Source of the DNA: a virus
DNA length: 64,000 nucleotides
Direction: 5' to 3' (one strand)
Virus record (IMG/VR): IMGVR_UViG_3300008117_004020
Span: 54,148 to 118,147 of that record
Of this stretch, positions 48,074 through 55,747 are shown in pieces. How positions within the stretch are numbered: the stretch's first letter is position 1; each line of letters opens with the position of its first letter. Made by a program: the position numbers and the translations under genes. The notes beneath the pieces are model-generated. The model saw nothing but the letters and a program-made list of their open reading frames with translations. It searched no databases and was not told the origin of the DNA.

Positions 48074-49276
48074 TTAAACTGTATAAATAAACTCAGAAAC
48101 CTTACCATAGTTCTCGCTGTGACATTCTATGATGGCTTGACGCTTAGCTCCTACATATTTGTTGTGATAATGCCAGTAGTCAGTGGAGCAAAGACTTGGT
48201 AAATGCTTGATACTGAACCCATTGTGTTCATTTTCTGTAACATACTCTGTAGTCTTTTTACTATGGAAGTGACCAGTGTAACATGTTCTAAATTGTGTAT
48301 TACCCCATTGCACTGGAAACTCTGTAGCATAAACTAGTGGAGTATATTTTTTTGTTACATCCCCATGCTCAAACGCAAAGAAGTTTAAACCATAGGTGAT
48401 CACCTTGCGTTCTGAGTAGTCTGTTTTAAAAGATATGCTGTCATCATTAAAGCATTTCTCTAATGCATGAGCTAAATGGTATGAGCTTAGTCTGTCATGA
48501 TTACCAGGAATATAAACCACAACCAGGTTATTACAAAATTGTTTAATGTAATTTACTGACCAATATAAAGCATCAAATGCATCTTTATACGCATCCTGAG
48601 CCCTCTGGTCGTTATCTACAGGCGTACCTGATGTAGTGGTTCCATTAAAGGTATCCATGTTAAGAATGTCTCCTCCTATCACATAAACCACCTTATCTAC
48701 ATTATGTACCATGTAAGCCCTGTGTATAAGGTTTTCTATGGCAGCTTTAAACTCATCTATAATCCCTAGGTTTCCCTCTTTGCCAAAATGAAGATCTTGT
48801 ATAGATAATACAGCAGCCACCTTCTCTGCGTATTTAGTATTGATGTGGGGCTTACCTACAGGCTTATAACTAGGCTTAAACTCTTTAATAACCTCAGCTA
48901 GTATATCTTTAGGTTCTTTCTTTATAAGACTAACTAATGCAGAAACCAGCCACTTACCACCACCAGTTTCTTTATTCCAGTAGTTGGAAAGTTTCCATTT
49001 TGTTGTGTCAATCTTAAGTAGTTTGATAATTTCCTCAGGAGAGCGAGGTTCAGAGAGGGAGATTCCTTTGATTTCAGCAGTACCTTTGTCTAAGTCTTCT
49101 TTAAATTCTATTACTTTTTCTTTATCTTCTATATCCTCAACCTCAGACTTTTCTAAATGTAATACCTTGGTTTTCAGTTTCTTATATTGTTTGAGAGATA
49201 TTCCTAACTTCTCAGCACAATAAGCATCTGACTTTTTCCATTTTAACGTGGAATAAACACGATTGATTAAATTCAT
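48074..49276 (-). CDS. Calcineurin-like metallophosphoesterase with N-terminal HTH-like region
   Basis: A 400-residue protein. The C-terminal 250 residues carry all motifs of the calcineurin-like phosphoesterase fold: D161-L-H163, GGD (201-203), GNHD (258-261), HGD (304-306) and GHFH (335-338). These bind two metal ions, so the protein should hydrolyse a phosphoester, either nucleic acid or a small molecule. The first 40 residues (AEKLGISLKQYKKLKTKVL) look like a small helix-turn-helix, followed by a charged linker to about 150. It is the first gene after the glycosyltransferase cassette's terminator and ends about 60 bases before the ring-protein operon. Some related phage proteins are DNA nucleases; the substrate here is open. 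Confidence 0.85.
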   Translation of the reverse strand: MNLINRVYSTLKWKKSDAYCAEKLGISLKQYKKLKTKVLHLEKSEVEDIEDKEKVIEFKEDLDKGTAEIKGISLSEPRSPEEIIKLLKIDTTKWKLSNYWNKETGGGKWLVSALVSLIKKEPKDILAEVIKEFKPSYKPVGKPHINTKYAEKVAAVLSIQDLHFGKEGNLGIIDEFKAAIENLIHRAYMVHNVDKVVYVIGGDILNMDTFNGTTTSGTPVDNDQRAQDAYKDAFDALYWSVNYIKQFCNNLVVVYIPGNHDRLSSYHLAHALEKCFNDDSISFKTDYSERKVITYGLNFFAFEHGDVTKKYTPLVYATEFPVQWGNTQFRTCYTGHFHSKKTTEYVTENEHNGFSIKHLPSLCSTDYWHYHNKYVGAKRQAIIECHSENYGKVSEFIYTV

Positions 49277-49302
49277 ATATATAAGGATTAGTATGCATGC
49301 CG

Positions 49303-49333
49303 TAAATATAAGGGTTTTATTTTAAAAAACAAA
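49303..49333 (-). promoter_or_regulatory. Candidate host-type (Bacteroidota) promoter
   Basis: On the minus strand TTTG (49333-49330) is followed by exactly 19 bases and then TATATTTA (49310-49303). The Bacteroidota housekeeping consensus is TTTG, about 19 bases, TAnnTTTG, so 11 of the 12 defined and spacer-consistent positions fit, with only the last G missing. It would drive the phosphoesterase gene starting at 49276. It overlaps the T-run of the preceding terminator. Confidence 0.4.
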
Positions 49334-49386
49334 CCCCCGTGTAGAAACACAGGGGGATTTTTATTGGAGGAAACCAACAAACCTCC
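49321..49386 (-). terminator. Terminator after the glycosyltransferase cassette
   Basis: On the minus strand a CCCCCTGTGT / ACACGGGGG stem (49356-49334, one bulged base, TTCT-type loop) is followed by TTTGTTTTTT (49333-49324). A short GGAGG/CCTCC stem lies just upstream (49366-49386). Both sit right after the stop of the 248-residue gene at 49393. This is a good intrinsic terminator ending the glycosyltransferase unit. Confidence 0.85.
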
Positions 49387-49392
49387 TATTAT

Positions 49393-50139
49393 TTATTTAA
49401 AAAAGTCTTGTGGAATTACACTTTGATAATCTTTTACATACCAAAAATTCTTTAAATACTTGTCATCGTTTATATAATGCACCTGATCTAAATTAGTCAA
49501 TTCTATTAACCTTGGTTTACCTAGTGCATGTGCTAGTGCTGTAATTCCTGTCATATTACCAACGTATTTTTTACCAGAATTAATGACTAAAGCAAGTTCA
49601 GAAACTGTATCTACTACAATTGATTCTACTGAATATTTAGATTTAAACGACTGAGCAAAAGCATCGTTAGTAGATATAAATAAACAATTTTCTTTTTCAA
49701 TAACCTCTCCCCATGGAAACTTATCATTATGTCTATGAAACGATCTATGAATTATAGTGTAATTTTCATAGTCTGATACTTTCTTATAAGACAGCCAATT
49801 TGTTGTAATTGGGTCAACCTTAAAAGTTTCAGATAACATTTCAATCCAACACTTTGAATATAAAAATCCTGAGTGTCTCCATTTATTTAAATTAATATCG
49901 ATTCTTTGATTATTATACACATCATAAGTGTTTATATAATCTTGAGACAATATTAAATCCTTTGTATCTAAAAGAACTTTTTTTGCACCATATGAAAAAC
50001 CATCCCCATCAAATCCTCCTGATGCTAAATAGACATTTCCTTTTTTACCATATTTAATGTAGTTTTGTTTTACTACCATTAAAGCATGAATAAAATCTCC
50101 TAGTTTACCGCCTGATACATAGTTAATTGTACCATTCAT
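49393..50139 (-). CDS. GT-B-like glycosyltransferase (heptosyltransferase/GT9-type pattern)
   Basis: A 248-residue protein. The N-terminus has a strand followed by GGKLGDFIHAL (10-20), the loop seen in heptosyltransferase-like GT-B enzymes. The C-terminal half contains ALVINSGKKYVGNMTGITALAHALGKP (given here in pieces: INSGKKYVG, then NMTGITALAHALGKP, about 185-210), which matches the sugar-nucleotide-binding region of GT9 proteins. It is shorter than a full two-domain heptosyltransferase (about 320 residues), so it may be a minimal form. It overlaps the upstream gene by one base and is the last gene before the terminator. It is expected to act in the host cytoplasm; donor and acceptor are unknown. 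Confidence 0.65.
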   Translation of the reverse strand: MNGTINYVSGGKLGDFIHALMVVKQNYIKYGKKGNVYLASGGFDGDGFSYGAKKVLLDTKDLILSQDYINTYDVYNNQRIDINLNKWRHSGFLYSKCWIEMLSETFKVDPITTNWLSYKKVSDYENYTIIHRSFHRHNDKFPWGEVIEKENCLFISTNDAFAQSFKSKYSVESIVVDTVSELALVINSGKKYVGNMTGITALAHALGKPRLIELTNLDQVHYINDDKYLKNFWYVKDYQSVIPQDFFK

Positions 50140-50975
50140 TAAAACAATTTATTTGATAGCTCTTTAAACTCTCCCCAGTAAGGATCAACTTCATCAACAC
50201 CATGCCCATATATAGTGAAGTGAGAAGTAAAATGTCTCCCATGATTCACATGAATGGCAGGATTTGCACAGTGCCATTTAGATCTTTTAGACTGAGGCTC
50301 TAGTAACACTTGACCATTTTGAATAGCTTCTTTAAATAACTTTTCAAAATGTGCTATAGCATCATTAAATCTCATAGTCATTTGATGAAGAGGTTCATGG
50401 TCAGCATTTCTTTTTTGAAAACCTGCTGAACATATTCCCATATAATTCATATTAGTGAGCACACCACCTTCAAAATCTGGGAAATCAAAATAACCATCAG
50501 GGTAAAGAACATCATGTTCAAGGAAACTTACATAATCATACTCCCCACTATTCTTGGCAGCATATAACAATTGGAGTATTTGAATTACAATATTCAAATG
50601 ATTACTACTTCTTGTCATAGCTCCCACTTCAAAAAATGGGTTGTTAGGTATTGGTTTCCAGACACATGTAAGAATATCAGCCTTATCTTTAAACTTTGTA
50701 AGAGTTTGTAAGCTTTCACTTACAACATTATCTACATTGTTATTAGTATAAAAAATACCTAACTTTCTACTTTTAGAATCTGGAAGTGTAAGATAAGATC
50801 CTTCTTGAATCTTTTTACTACCTCCTTCATATTCCACTTCTAAGTATTTAATTTGCCCAACTGCAGGATCACCAAAAATATCATTACCCACTTTAACTCT
50901 CAGCTGACCATCTTTAACTTTAGAATTTAATATAGATGTGACATCACGTCCACCATATGTAGCTTTCTTTATCAT
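50139..50975 (-). CDS. DUF3395-like domain fused to a glycosyltransferase-like domain
   Basis: I place the start at the ATG at 50975 (278 residues), because the frame upstream begins with TTG and the ATG forms an ATGA overlap with the TGA of the preceding gene. Residues about 3-65 (KATYGGRDVT, KVGNDIFGDP, KYLEVEY, EGSYLTLP) match the pattern I know as DUF3395, a small beta domain found at the end of some DnaJ-like and bacterial proteins. The rest reads as a GT-A-like domain, with YVSFLEHDVLYPDGYF, where E-H-D (153-155) would replace the usual DxD, and a C-terminal His-rich segment (NHGRHFTSHFTIYGHG). The fusion is unusual. It may modify a sugar or a virion glycan, which is inference. Confidence 0.55.
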   Translation of the reverse strand: MIKKATYGGRDVTSILNSKVKDGQLRVKVGNDIFGDPAVGQIKYLEVEYEGGSKKIQEGSYLTLPDSKSRKLGIFYTNNNVDNVVSESLQTLTKFKDKADILTCVWKPIPNNPFFEVGAMTRSSNHLNIVIQILQLLYAAKNSGEYDYVSFLEHDVLYPDGYFDFPDFEGGVLTNMNYMGICSAGFQKRNADHEPLHQMTMRFNDAIAHFEKLFKEAIQNGQVLLEPQSKRSKWHCANPAIHVNHGRHFTSHFTIYGHGVDEVDPYWGEFKELSNKLF

Positions 50976-51892
50976 AACAAACAAGAGGTTTTAGCTGTGT
51001 TAACAATTGCTTTAGCATAATTATAAGCACAAAACTTATTACTAAAACTTTCTTGTTTTATATCATAGGGAAGTTTACCAATGTATGCCCCCTTATAAAA
51101 CAATTCTCCAGGACCTGTAACACCTGCATTATGATAGATGGGATGTTTATCCCATTCACTGATTGGTGATGTAGCCCAGGAGAATGACAACTTATCTGTG
51201 GTTTCCACCTTTCTATCTAACACCCATAGATTCCAAAGAACTGCCCACATATCAGCACACCATATTTGAATAGCATGTGGAGGCTGATCTTTTGCAATCT
51301 GTTGATTTACAAGGCGAAACATTGTTTCACAATCTTGATAAACCTTTCTCCAAAACTCTGTAGGAATATTTTTAAGAATATATTGAGCACCTCCGCTATT
51401 CTTCTCTTGCTCAATAACATATTGTTTATTAACTCCTACAATCCCTGTCATCAAATCTAGATAGTGTTCTCCCTTAGAGCGAATATAATTAGCTCCTATG
51501 TAACTTGCAGTGTCACTGACATAGCATGTATCCAAATCCATAAGATCCTCAGTATCAAATGGTTTTGCCAATACAATATCACAATCGTGATAAAATACTG
51601 TTTTAGATGCTAGTTCAGGATTATGCACCCAATGCTTGTGCAAAACATGGGGACGTACACTTGGAATATATCCTGGTTTGAATCTTTCATCTGTATAAAA
51701 TGCAAATGTTACATCTGAATATTTAGTCTTTAGTTTTTCCCATTTTTCAGGAACAGTCCCATAATGGGAGCAAACTATGTGAATATTTTTAGGATCCACT
51801 TTATTCTCAATAAAGTTATCCAGCATCACTTCTACTTGCCAAGCATAATAGTCTATGGCAGGTTGAGCACACATGTAAATCATGTCATTCAT
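50972..51892 (-). CDS. GT-A-like glycosyltransferase
   Basis: A 306-residue protein with a nucleotide-sugar transferase layout: an N-terminal strand (MIYMCAQPAIDYY), alternating strands and helices, then VFYHDCDIVLAKP with D103-C-D105 as the metal-binding DxD motif. Further on, CADMWAVLWNLW and YHNAGVTGPGELFYKG (about 270-290) are typical of the acceptor-side half of such enzymes. No membrane anchor or signal peptide is present. It is the first gene of a three-gene cassette that begins right after a terminator and ends at another. Sugar and acceptor cannot be read off; the neighbouring Thr/Ser-rich fibre proteins are possible acceptors. Confidence 0.7.
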   Translation of the reverse strand: MNDMIYMCAQPAIDYYAWQVEVMLDNFIENKVDPKNIHIVCSHYGTVPEKWEKLKTKYSDVTFAFYTDERFKPGYIPSVRPHVLHKHWVHNPELASKTVFYHDCDIVLAKPFDTEDLMDLDTCYVSDTASYIGANYIRSKGEHYLDLMTGIVGVNKQYVIEQEKNSGGAQYILKNIPTEFWRKVYQDCETMFRLVNQQIAKDQPPHAIQIWCADMWAVLWNLWVLDRKVETTDKLSFSWATSPISEWDKHPIYHNAGVTGPGELFYKGAYIGKLPYDIKQESFSNKFCAYNYAKAIVNTAKTSCLL

Positions 51893-51913
51893 TGTTGGTT
51901 ATTTTTTGTTGGT

Positions 51914-51955
51914 TTATAAAAAAGTAGCTAGTCTCTACATAGAAAGACTGGCTAC
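51914..51955 (-). terminator. Terminator upstream of the glycosyltransferase cassette
   Basis: On the minus strand an 11-bp stem (GTAGCCAGTCT / AGACTAGCTAC, 51955-51945 with 51934-51924, one mismatch or G-T pair) with a 10-nt loop is followed by TTTTTTATA. It lies eight bases after the stop of the 352-residue gene and so ends the fibre/protease unit. The glycosyltransferase gene starts at 51892, about 20 bases on. Confidence 0.8.
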
Positions 51956-51962
51956 AAATATA

Positions 51963-53021
51963 TTACAAAATAGGATATGGATTTTGGTCCACTCTTGTAG
52001 TCATCCACCATACAGCACCTGTAAGAGCTGTGGCTAAAAAATTATAATCAATCCAGATTTTTCCACCACATGCCCAATTAGGTCCATAAGAATTTTGACA
52101 TAACCATGCCTGTTTTGCATCATCATAGCCAATAATCACCATTGAGTGAGTTGACATAAGAGTACCCCTAGAATTCCAGATGTAATCACAAGAAGGTGCA
52201 TTGTAATAATTATAATCCATTTGAAAATCTAACTTAAGACCATGATTATTACAAATAAGTCTTTTCATTGCATACAAATCAGTAGATTGTACATTACCAA
52301 ATCCTGTAATTTTATGATTTGCTGCATCATCTGCCATTGCTTGTGTAAACGCTGCAGTAGAACATCCATCTTGAGAATTATAAGGACAAAGTGACCATCT
52401 AGGTAATCCAACATTTAAACAAAAAGACAAATTTGTTAATGTAGCAGAACCACTTCCACAGCCTTCATTAAATTTTGTATAATTATATATATACTCAGGA
52501 CTCAATTCATTAGTAGACTGACTATATGATGTGGCACCTGTTGTATAATATTGTTCTATTGACCTCTGTAAAGCTGTTGCTTGAGCATTACAAGATCCCT
52601 CTCCTCCTTGATTCCATGCAGTGGGGGTAGCTAAGATTTTGCTACTAGGCAGTGTAGGGGGAGGAGCAATTGTAGTTGATGTGGTGGTAGTGGTAGTACT
52701 ATCTGTTCTATTAATTACAACAGAATGACTTGCTGTATTACCAGCAGCATCGTATGCCTTAGCTGTCAATGTAAAAATTCCTAGTTGTGTACTCACAGGC
52801 CATGCAGCACTATAAGGTGAACTAGTATCAGTTGCTAACAATGCTGTAGCACCAGTTGAATTATTCTTTACATAAAACTCCACTTTTGCTACAGCTTTGT
52901 TATCAGTAGCAGTAGCTGTTATACTAATAGTACTTGATGTTAAAAATATTTGTCCATTAGCAGGCGATGTGATAGTAACCACTGGTGCAGTTCTATCTTT
53001 AGAGCCAGTACCCCTTGCCAT
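51963..53021 (-). CDS. Ig-like domain plus papain-like cysteine protease, paralog 2
   Basis: A 352-residue protein. Residues about 10-105 form a bacterial Ig-like domain (PVVTITSPANG, KVEFYV, DAAGNT). A Thr/Ser/Pro linker (106-125) follows, then a C1 papain-like peptidase: Q138-G-G-E-G-S-C144 is the oxyanion Gln and catalytic Cys, H292 sits in STHSMVIIGYD, and N310 in QNSYGPNW. The catalytic residues are all present. The usual Trp after the Cys is Asn. There is no signal peptide, so the protein is probably displayed on the virion rather than secreted. It is a paralog of the 372-residue gene at 53479, whose first 23 residues are the same except the last few. It ends just before a terminator. 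Confidence 0.8.
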   Translation of the reverse strand: MARGTGSKDRTAPVVTITSPANGQIFLTSSTISITATATDNKAVAKVEFYVKNNSTGATALLATDTSSPYSAAWPVSTQLGIFTLTAKAYDAAGNTASHSVVINRTDSTTTTTTSTTIAPPPTLPSSKILATPTAWNQGGEGSCNAQATALQRSIEQYYTTGATSYSQSTNELSPEYIYNYTKFNEGCGSGSATLTNLSFCLNVGLPRWSLCPYNSQDGCSTAAFTQAMADDAANHKITGFGNVQSTDLYAMKRLICNNHGLKLDFQMDYNYYNAPSCDYIWNSRGTLMSTHSMVIIGYDDAKQAWLCQNSYGPNWACGGKIWIDYNFLATALTGAVWWMTTRVDQNPYPIL

Positions 53022-53040
53022 ATTATTAAAAGTTTATATA

Positions 53041-53442
53041 TTAAACAATCTTAGATGTACGATAACCATTGATACGGAAGTCTTCTGACATAATCATTGG
53101 AACATCAGCAAGATCTTCAGGAGAATCAACTACAACACCTGAGTTTTCATTCTCTCCACGAGGGCGTCCAATAACATTATCTTTAAACAACTCCATGTAG
53201 TTTCCTACAGGTACAATAGTAGACACTACCAATGAACCATTAATTACATTTCCATTAGCATCCAACTGTACAAAAAATCTGTTGTTGCCAGCAAATGCAG
53301 GTTTAAATGAATCAGAAATAGGTCCATTAATTACATTCTTCACTTGAATGTGTCCTGTAGATGGTCTTCTATTAGCTCTAATGTTAGAACCTGCTAAGGG
53401 TAAACCATTTCTACCCCTTCTGAAATACAAATTTTGTCCCAT
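53041..53442 (-). CDS. Small unknown protein between the two protease genes
   Basis: A 133-residue protein starting GQNLYFRRGRNGLPLAGSNIRANRRP, a basic Gly/Arg/Asn-rich and probably flexible N-terminus. A beta-rich part follows (FFVQLDANGNVINGSLVVSTIVPVG) with an acidic end (DSPEDLADVPMIMSEDF). No signal peptide, membrane segment or catalytic motif is visible. It lies between two paralogous protease genes with gaps of 19 and 36 bases. It may be a virion decoration protein or a linker for the proteases. I do not recognise a family. Confidence 0.6.
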   Translation of the reverse strand: MGQNLYFRRGRNGLPLAGSNIRANRRPSTGHIQVKNVINGPISDSFKPAFAGNNRFFVQLDANGNVINGSLVVSTIVPVGNYMELFKDNVIGRPRGENENSGVVVDSPEDLADVPMIMSEDFRINGYRTSKIV

Positions 53443-53478
53443 TTTTTTTATTATTTTAAATATTAAAGAATTAATTTA

Positions 53479-54597
53479 TTAAAGAATTGGATATGGATTC
53501 TGATCAATCCTTGTTGTCATCCAGTATAGTCCACCAGTTTTTACAGGTAAAAAGTTATACGCTATCCACAACTGCCCATTGCATCCCCAATTTGTTCCCC
53601 ATGAGTTTTGACATAACCAAGCTTGTTTAGTGTCATCATATCCAATAATAGAAACCGCATGAGTACTCATAGGTGTTCCAACACTGTTCCAGATATAATT
53701 ACATGGTGCAATACCTTGATCAGTACCAGTATAGTAAAAATTACTATCCACTTGAAAAGTAAAATGAAGAGCGTGATTATTATTAATCAAACGCTTCATA
53801 GAATAAATATCAGTTGGTTGAACCACACCATATCTAGTAATCTTATAGTTAGCAGCATCATCAAGCATACCTTGTGTAAAACTTGTAACACTGCATCCAT
53901 TTTGATAATTCCATGGACATATTGATGATCTGCAAATTCCAACTCTAGTGATTTTTCCAAATGTTGTAAGTGTTGCAGTGCCATATCCACATCCATCACA
54001 AGTAGGACTAACAAAGTCTTCTACTGTAATGGGTTCAACACAATTACATATTTGAATATTATAGAGCCACTCAGGACTTAAAATATTAGTAGCTGTGCTA
54101 TAAGATGTAGCTCCTGTAGTGTAATATTCTTCTATAGATCTAGTTAATGTAGCAGACATAGTACAACAAGATCCTTCTCCACCCTGGTACCATACAGGAG
54201 GAGCAGCTAATATTTTACTAGCTGGTAAAGTTGGTGGTGGTGCTATGGTGGTACTTGTAGTAGTGGTGGTAGTGCTATCTGTTCTGGTCACTACAATAGA
54301 ATGTGTAGAAAAGTTACCAGATGTATCTACAGCTTTTGCTGTAATAGTATAGTTACCCACCTGTACAGGTACAGGCCAAGTTGTACTATATGGTGAAGTT
54401 GTATCAGTAGCTAATGCACCAACAGCACCTGTTGAATTATTAGTCACTTGAAATTCTACTCTTGCCACTGCTTTATTATCTGTAGCTGTAGCTGTAATTG
54501 TTATTGTACCTGCTGTAGTATACAAGGTACCATTTGCTGGGGAAGTGATAGTAACCACAGGGGCTGTCCTATCTTTTGAACCTGTTCCGCGTGCCAT
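53479..54597 (-). CDS. Ig-like domain plus papain-like cysteine protease, paralog 1
   Basis: A 372-residue protein with the same order as the gene at 51963: an Ig-like domain (about 10-105), a Thr/Ser/Pro linker, then a papain-like C1 peptidase with Q138, C144 (in QGGEGSC), H313 (STHAVSIIGYD) and N331 (QNSWGTNW). The NSWG motif is the family standard, and six residues separate the Gln and Cys as in papain. The Trp after the catalytic Cys is replaced by Cys. Additional Cys pairs (CNCVEP, CDGCGYG, CRSSICPW) suggest disulfides, fitting an extracellular setting. A promoter-like motif lies about 30-50 bases before the ATG. Possible targets are host surface proteins or capsule-associated proteins; this is not shown by the sequence. 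Confidence 0.85.
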   Translation of the reverse strand: MARGTGSKDRTAPVVTITSPANGTLYTTAGTITITATATDNKAVARVEFQVTNNSTGAVGALATDTTSPYSTTWPVPVQVGNYTITAKAVDTSGNFSTHSIVVTRTDSTTTTTTSTTIAPPPTLPASKILAAPPVWYQGGEGSCCTMSATLTRSIEEYYTTGATSYSTATNILSPEWLYNIQICNCVEPITVEDFVSPTCDGCGYGTATLTTFGKITRVGICRSSICPWNYQNGCSVTSFTQGMLDDAANYKITRYGVVQPTDIYSMKRLINNNHALHFTFQVDSNFYYTGTDQGIAPCNYIWNSVGTPMSTHAVSIIGYDDTKQAWLCQNSWGTNWGCNGQLWIAYNFLPVKTGGLYWMTTRIDQNPYPIL

Positions 54598-54625
54598 AGT
54601 TGTAAGGATTAAATTGTTATAAGTT

Positions 54626-54650
54626 TATAATATAATATACAAAATTTTTA
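54626..54650 (-). promoter_or_regulatory. Phage promoter-like motif, copy B
   Basis: The minus strand reads TAAAAATTTTGTATATTA and continues TATTATA. It shares an uninterrupted 21-base stretch with copy C and 19 bases with copy A. It lies about 30 bases before the ATG at 54597 and could drive the protease pair (54597 to 51963), whose unit ends at the terminator at 51914-51955. Confidence 0.6.
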
Positions 54651-54663
54651 GGGGTTTGCCTAA

Positions 54664-55734
54664 TTAAACTGCTGTAATTGTTACAGTATTTACTGCCTGT
54701 AGAGCAACTACATCTCCATCAGTTACTAAAGCTGTTGGTATTGTAAGACTTATAGTGTTTCCTGATATTCCTGCAAATACTCCATCATCTCCTGTAGTTG
54801 AGCCCAAACTTGTACATGCAGGTAAAGTGATGGTAGTTAATGAATCACAATTATTAAAGCAACCATCCACTATTGTAGTTACACCAGGTAGGTTAACTGT
54901 TGCTAAAAGAACTGCATTTTGTAAACTTGCACATGTTATAATACAACCTGCCTGATCATTTATACCAATCAGATTATCATTAGATGGAGTATTTAATGTT
55001 GATATTGTACCTGAAGATAATGTTATTCCAGATCCACCATATAAATAAATTTGTGTGCCACTTGGATCAGCAGTAACATTTGTAAATGGTGTCCCATTTG
55101 TTGGCAAATTAAATACTGTATTCCATTGCCCAACATTAAATGGATCTGTTACACCAGTAGCATTATAATCTTGAAGTGTAATAATTAATGGTAATGGGCA
55201 ACTTCCTTCTCCTGATACAACAGATTCACCCAACACAAAACTACCTGGAACAGCCTCCACCTCAATACATTCAAATGGATCTAGAGCATCAGAAATCTGT
55301 GTTCCAAAACAATCTGTATATTGATAATCTTGAGGAGCCAGATTAGCTAAATTTAATATATAATAACTTGTACAATCAGGATTAATAGTAGTAGTGGTAG
55401 TAGTAGTTGATGTACTTGTAGTTGTAGAAGTGGTTGACGTTGAGGTTGTAGTAGAAGTGGTACTAGTTGTCGTAGTGGAAGTGGTTGTAGTGGTACACTC
55501 ACACAAAAACTGACTTATTAGATTTAAAATATCTAATAAACTATCACCTGGATTAATTCCATAATCCTCTAAAAATGTACCATTGTATATAATACATTCT
55601 GCTGGTATTACAACATCACATCCTGGTTCATTAGGATTGTATGTAGTTGTTGTAGTTGTAAAAGCTGTAGTAGTTGTAGTGATTTGGTTACAACAACATG
55701 GATTACAATAACATCCGCAATTATAATGTGCCAT
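54664..55734 (-). CDS. Fibre protein with Thr/Ser linker and BspA-like LRR C-terminus
   Basis: A 356-residue protein. The first 17 residues are very Cys-rich (NCGCYCNPCCCN). Residues about 47-80 (CIIYNGTF...GDSLLDILNLISQFLCEC) resemble the N-terminal motif of the 429-residue fibre at 62598. A Thr/Ser linker (about 81-118) leads to one copy of the recurring Cys-rich domain (119-175: CTSYYILNL, YTDCFG). The C-terminal 100 residues have BspA-type leucine-rich repeat units (GCFNNCDSLTTITLPACTSLG). Such repeats are common on Bacteroidota surface proteins. It is probably a tail or head fibre that meets the host surface. Its stop lies 66 bases before the protease gene's start. Confidence 0.65.
   Translation of the reverse strand: MAHYNCGCYCNPCCCNQITTTTTAFTTTTTTYNPNEPGCDVVIPAECIIYNGTFLEDYGINPGDSLLDILNLISQFLCECTTTTTSTTTTSTTSTTTSTSTTSTTTSTSTTTTTTTINPDCTSYYILNLANLAPQDYQYTDCFGTQISDALDPFECIEVEAVPGSFVLGESVVSGEGSCPLPLIITLQDYNATGVTDPFNVGQWNTVFNLPTNGTPFTNVTADPSGTQIYLYGGSGITLSSGTISTLNTPSNDNLIGINDQAGCIITCASLQNAVLLATVNLPGVTTIVDGCFNNCDSLTTITLPACTSLGSTTGDDGVFAGISGNTISLTIPTALVTDGDVVALQAVNTVTITAV
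55386..55498 (-). repeat. Thr/Ser codon repeat (linker of the 356-aa fibre protein)
   Basis: Degenerate ACN/TCN triplets in the gene's frame encode about 38 consecutive Thr and Ser residues. Similar runs occur in neighbouring genes. Confidence 0.85.
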
Positions 55735-55747
55735 AGTTATATTTAAA

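Noticed and set aside
51953-51965. TATATTTG on the minus strand, an exact match to the Bacteroidota -7 element
   Set aside because: No TTTG lies 19 to 21 bases upstream, and the site sits on the end of the 352-residue gene and the terminator stem, so I do not call it a promoter.
53452-53490. Direct repeat ATTAAAGAATT between two genes
   Set aside because: Two short AT-rich copies in a 36-base gap are expected by chance in this composition; no hairpin or promoter match.
53796-54014. 72-codon second minus-strand frame inside the protease gene
   Set aside because: Out of frame with the intact papain-like domain; hydrophobic composition typical of a shadow frame.
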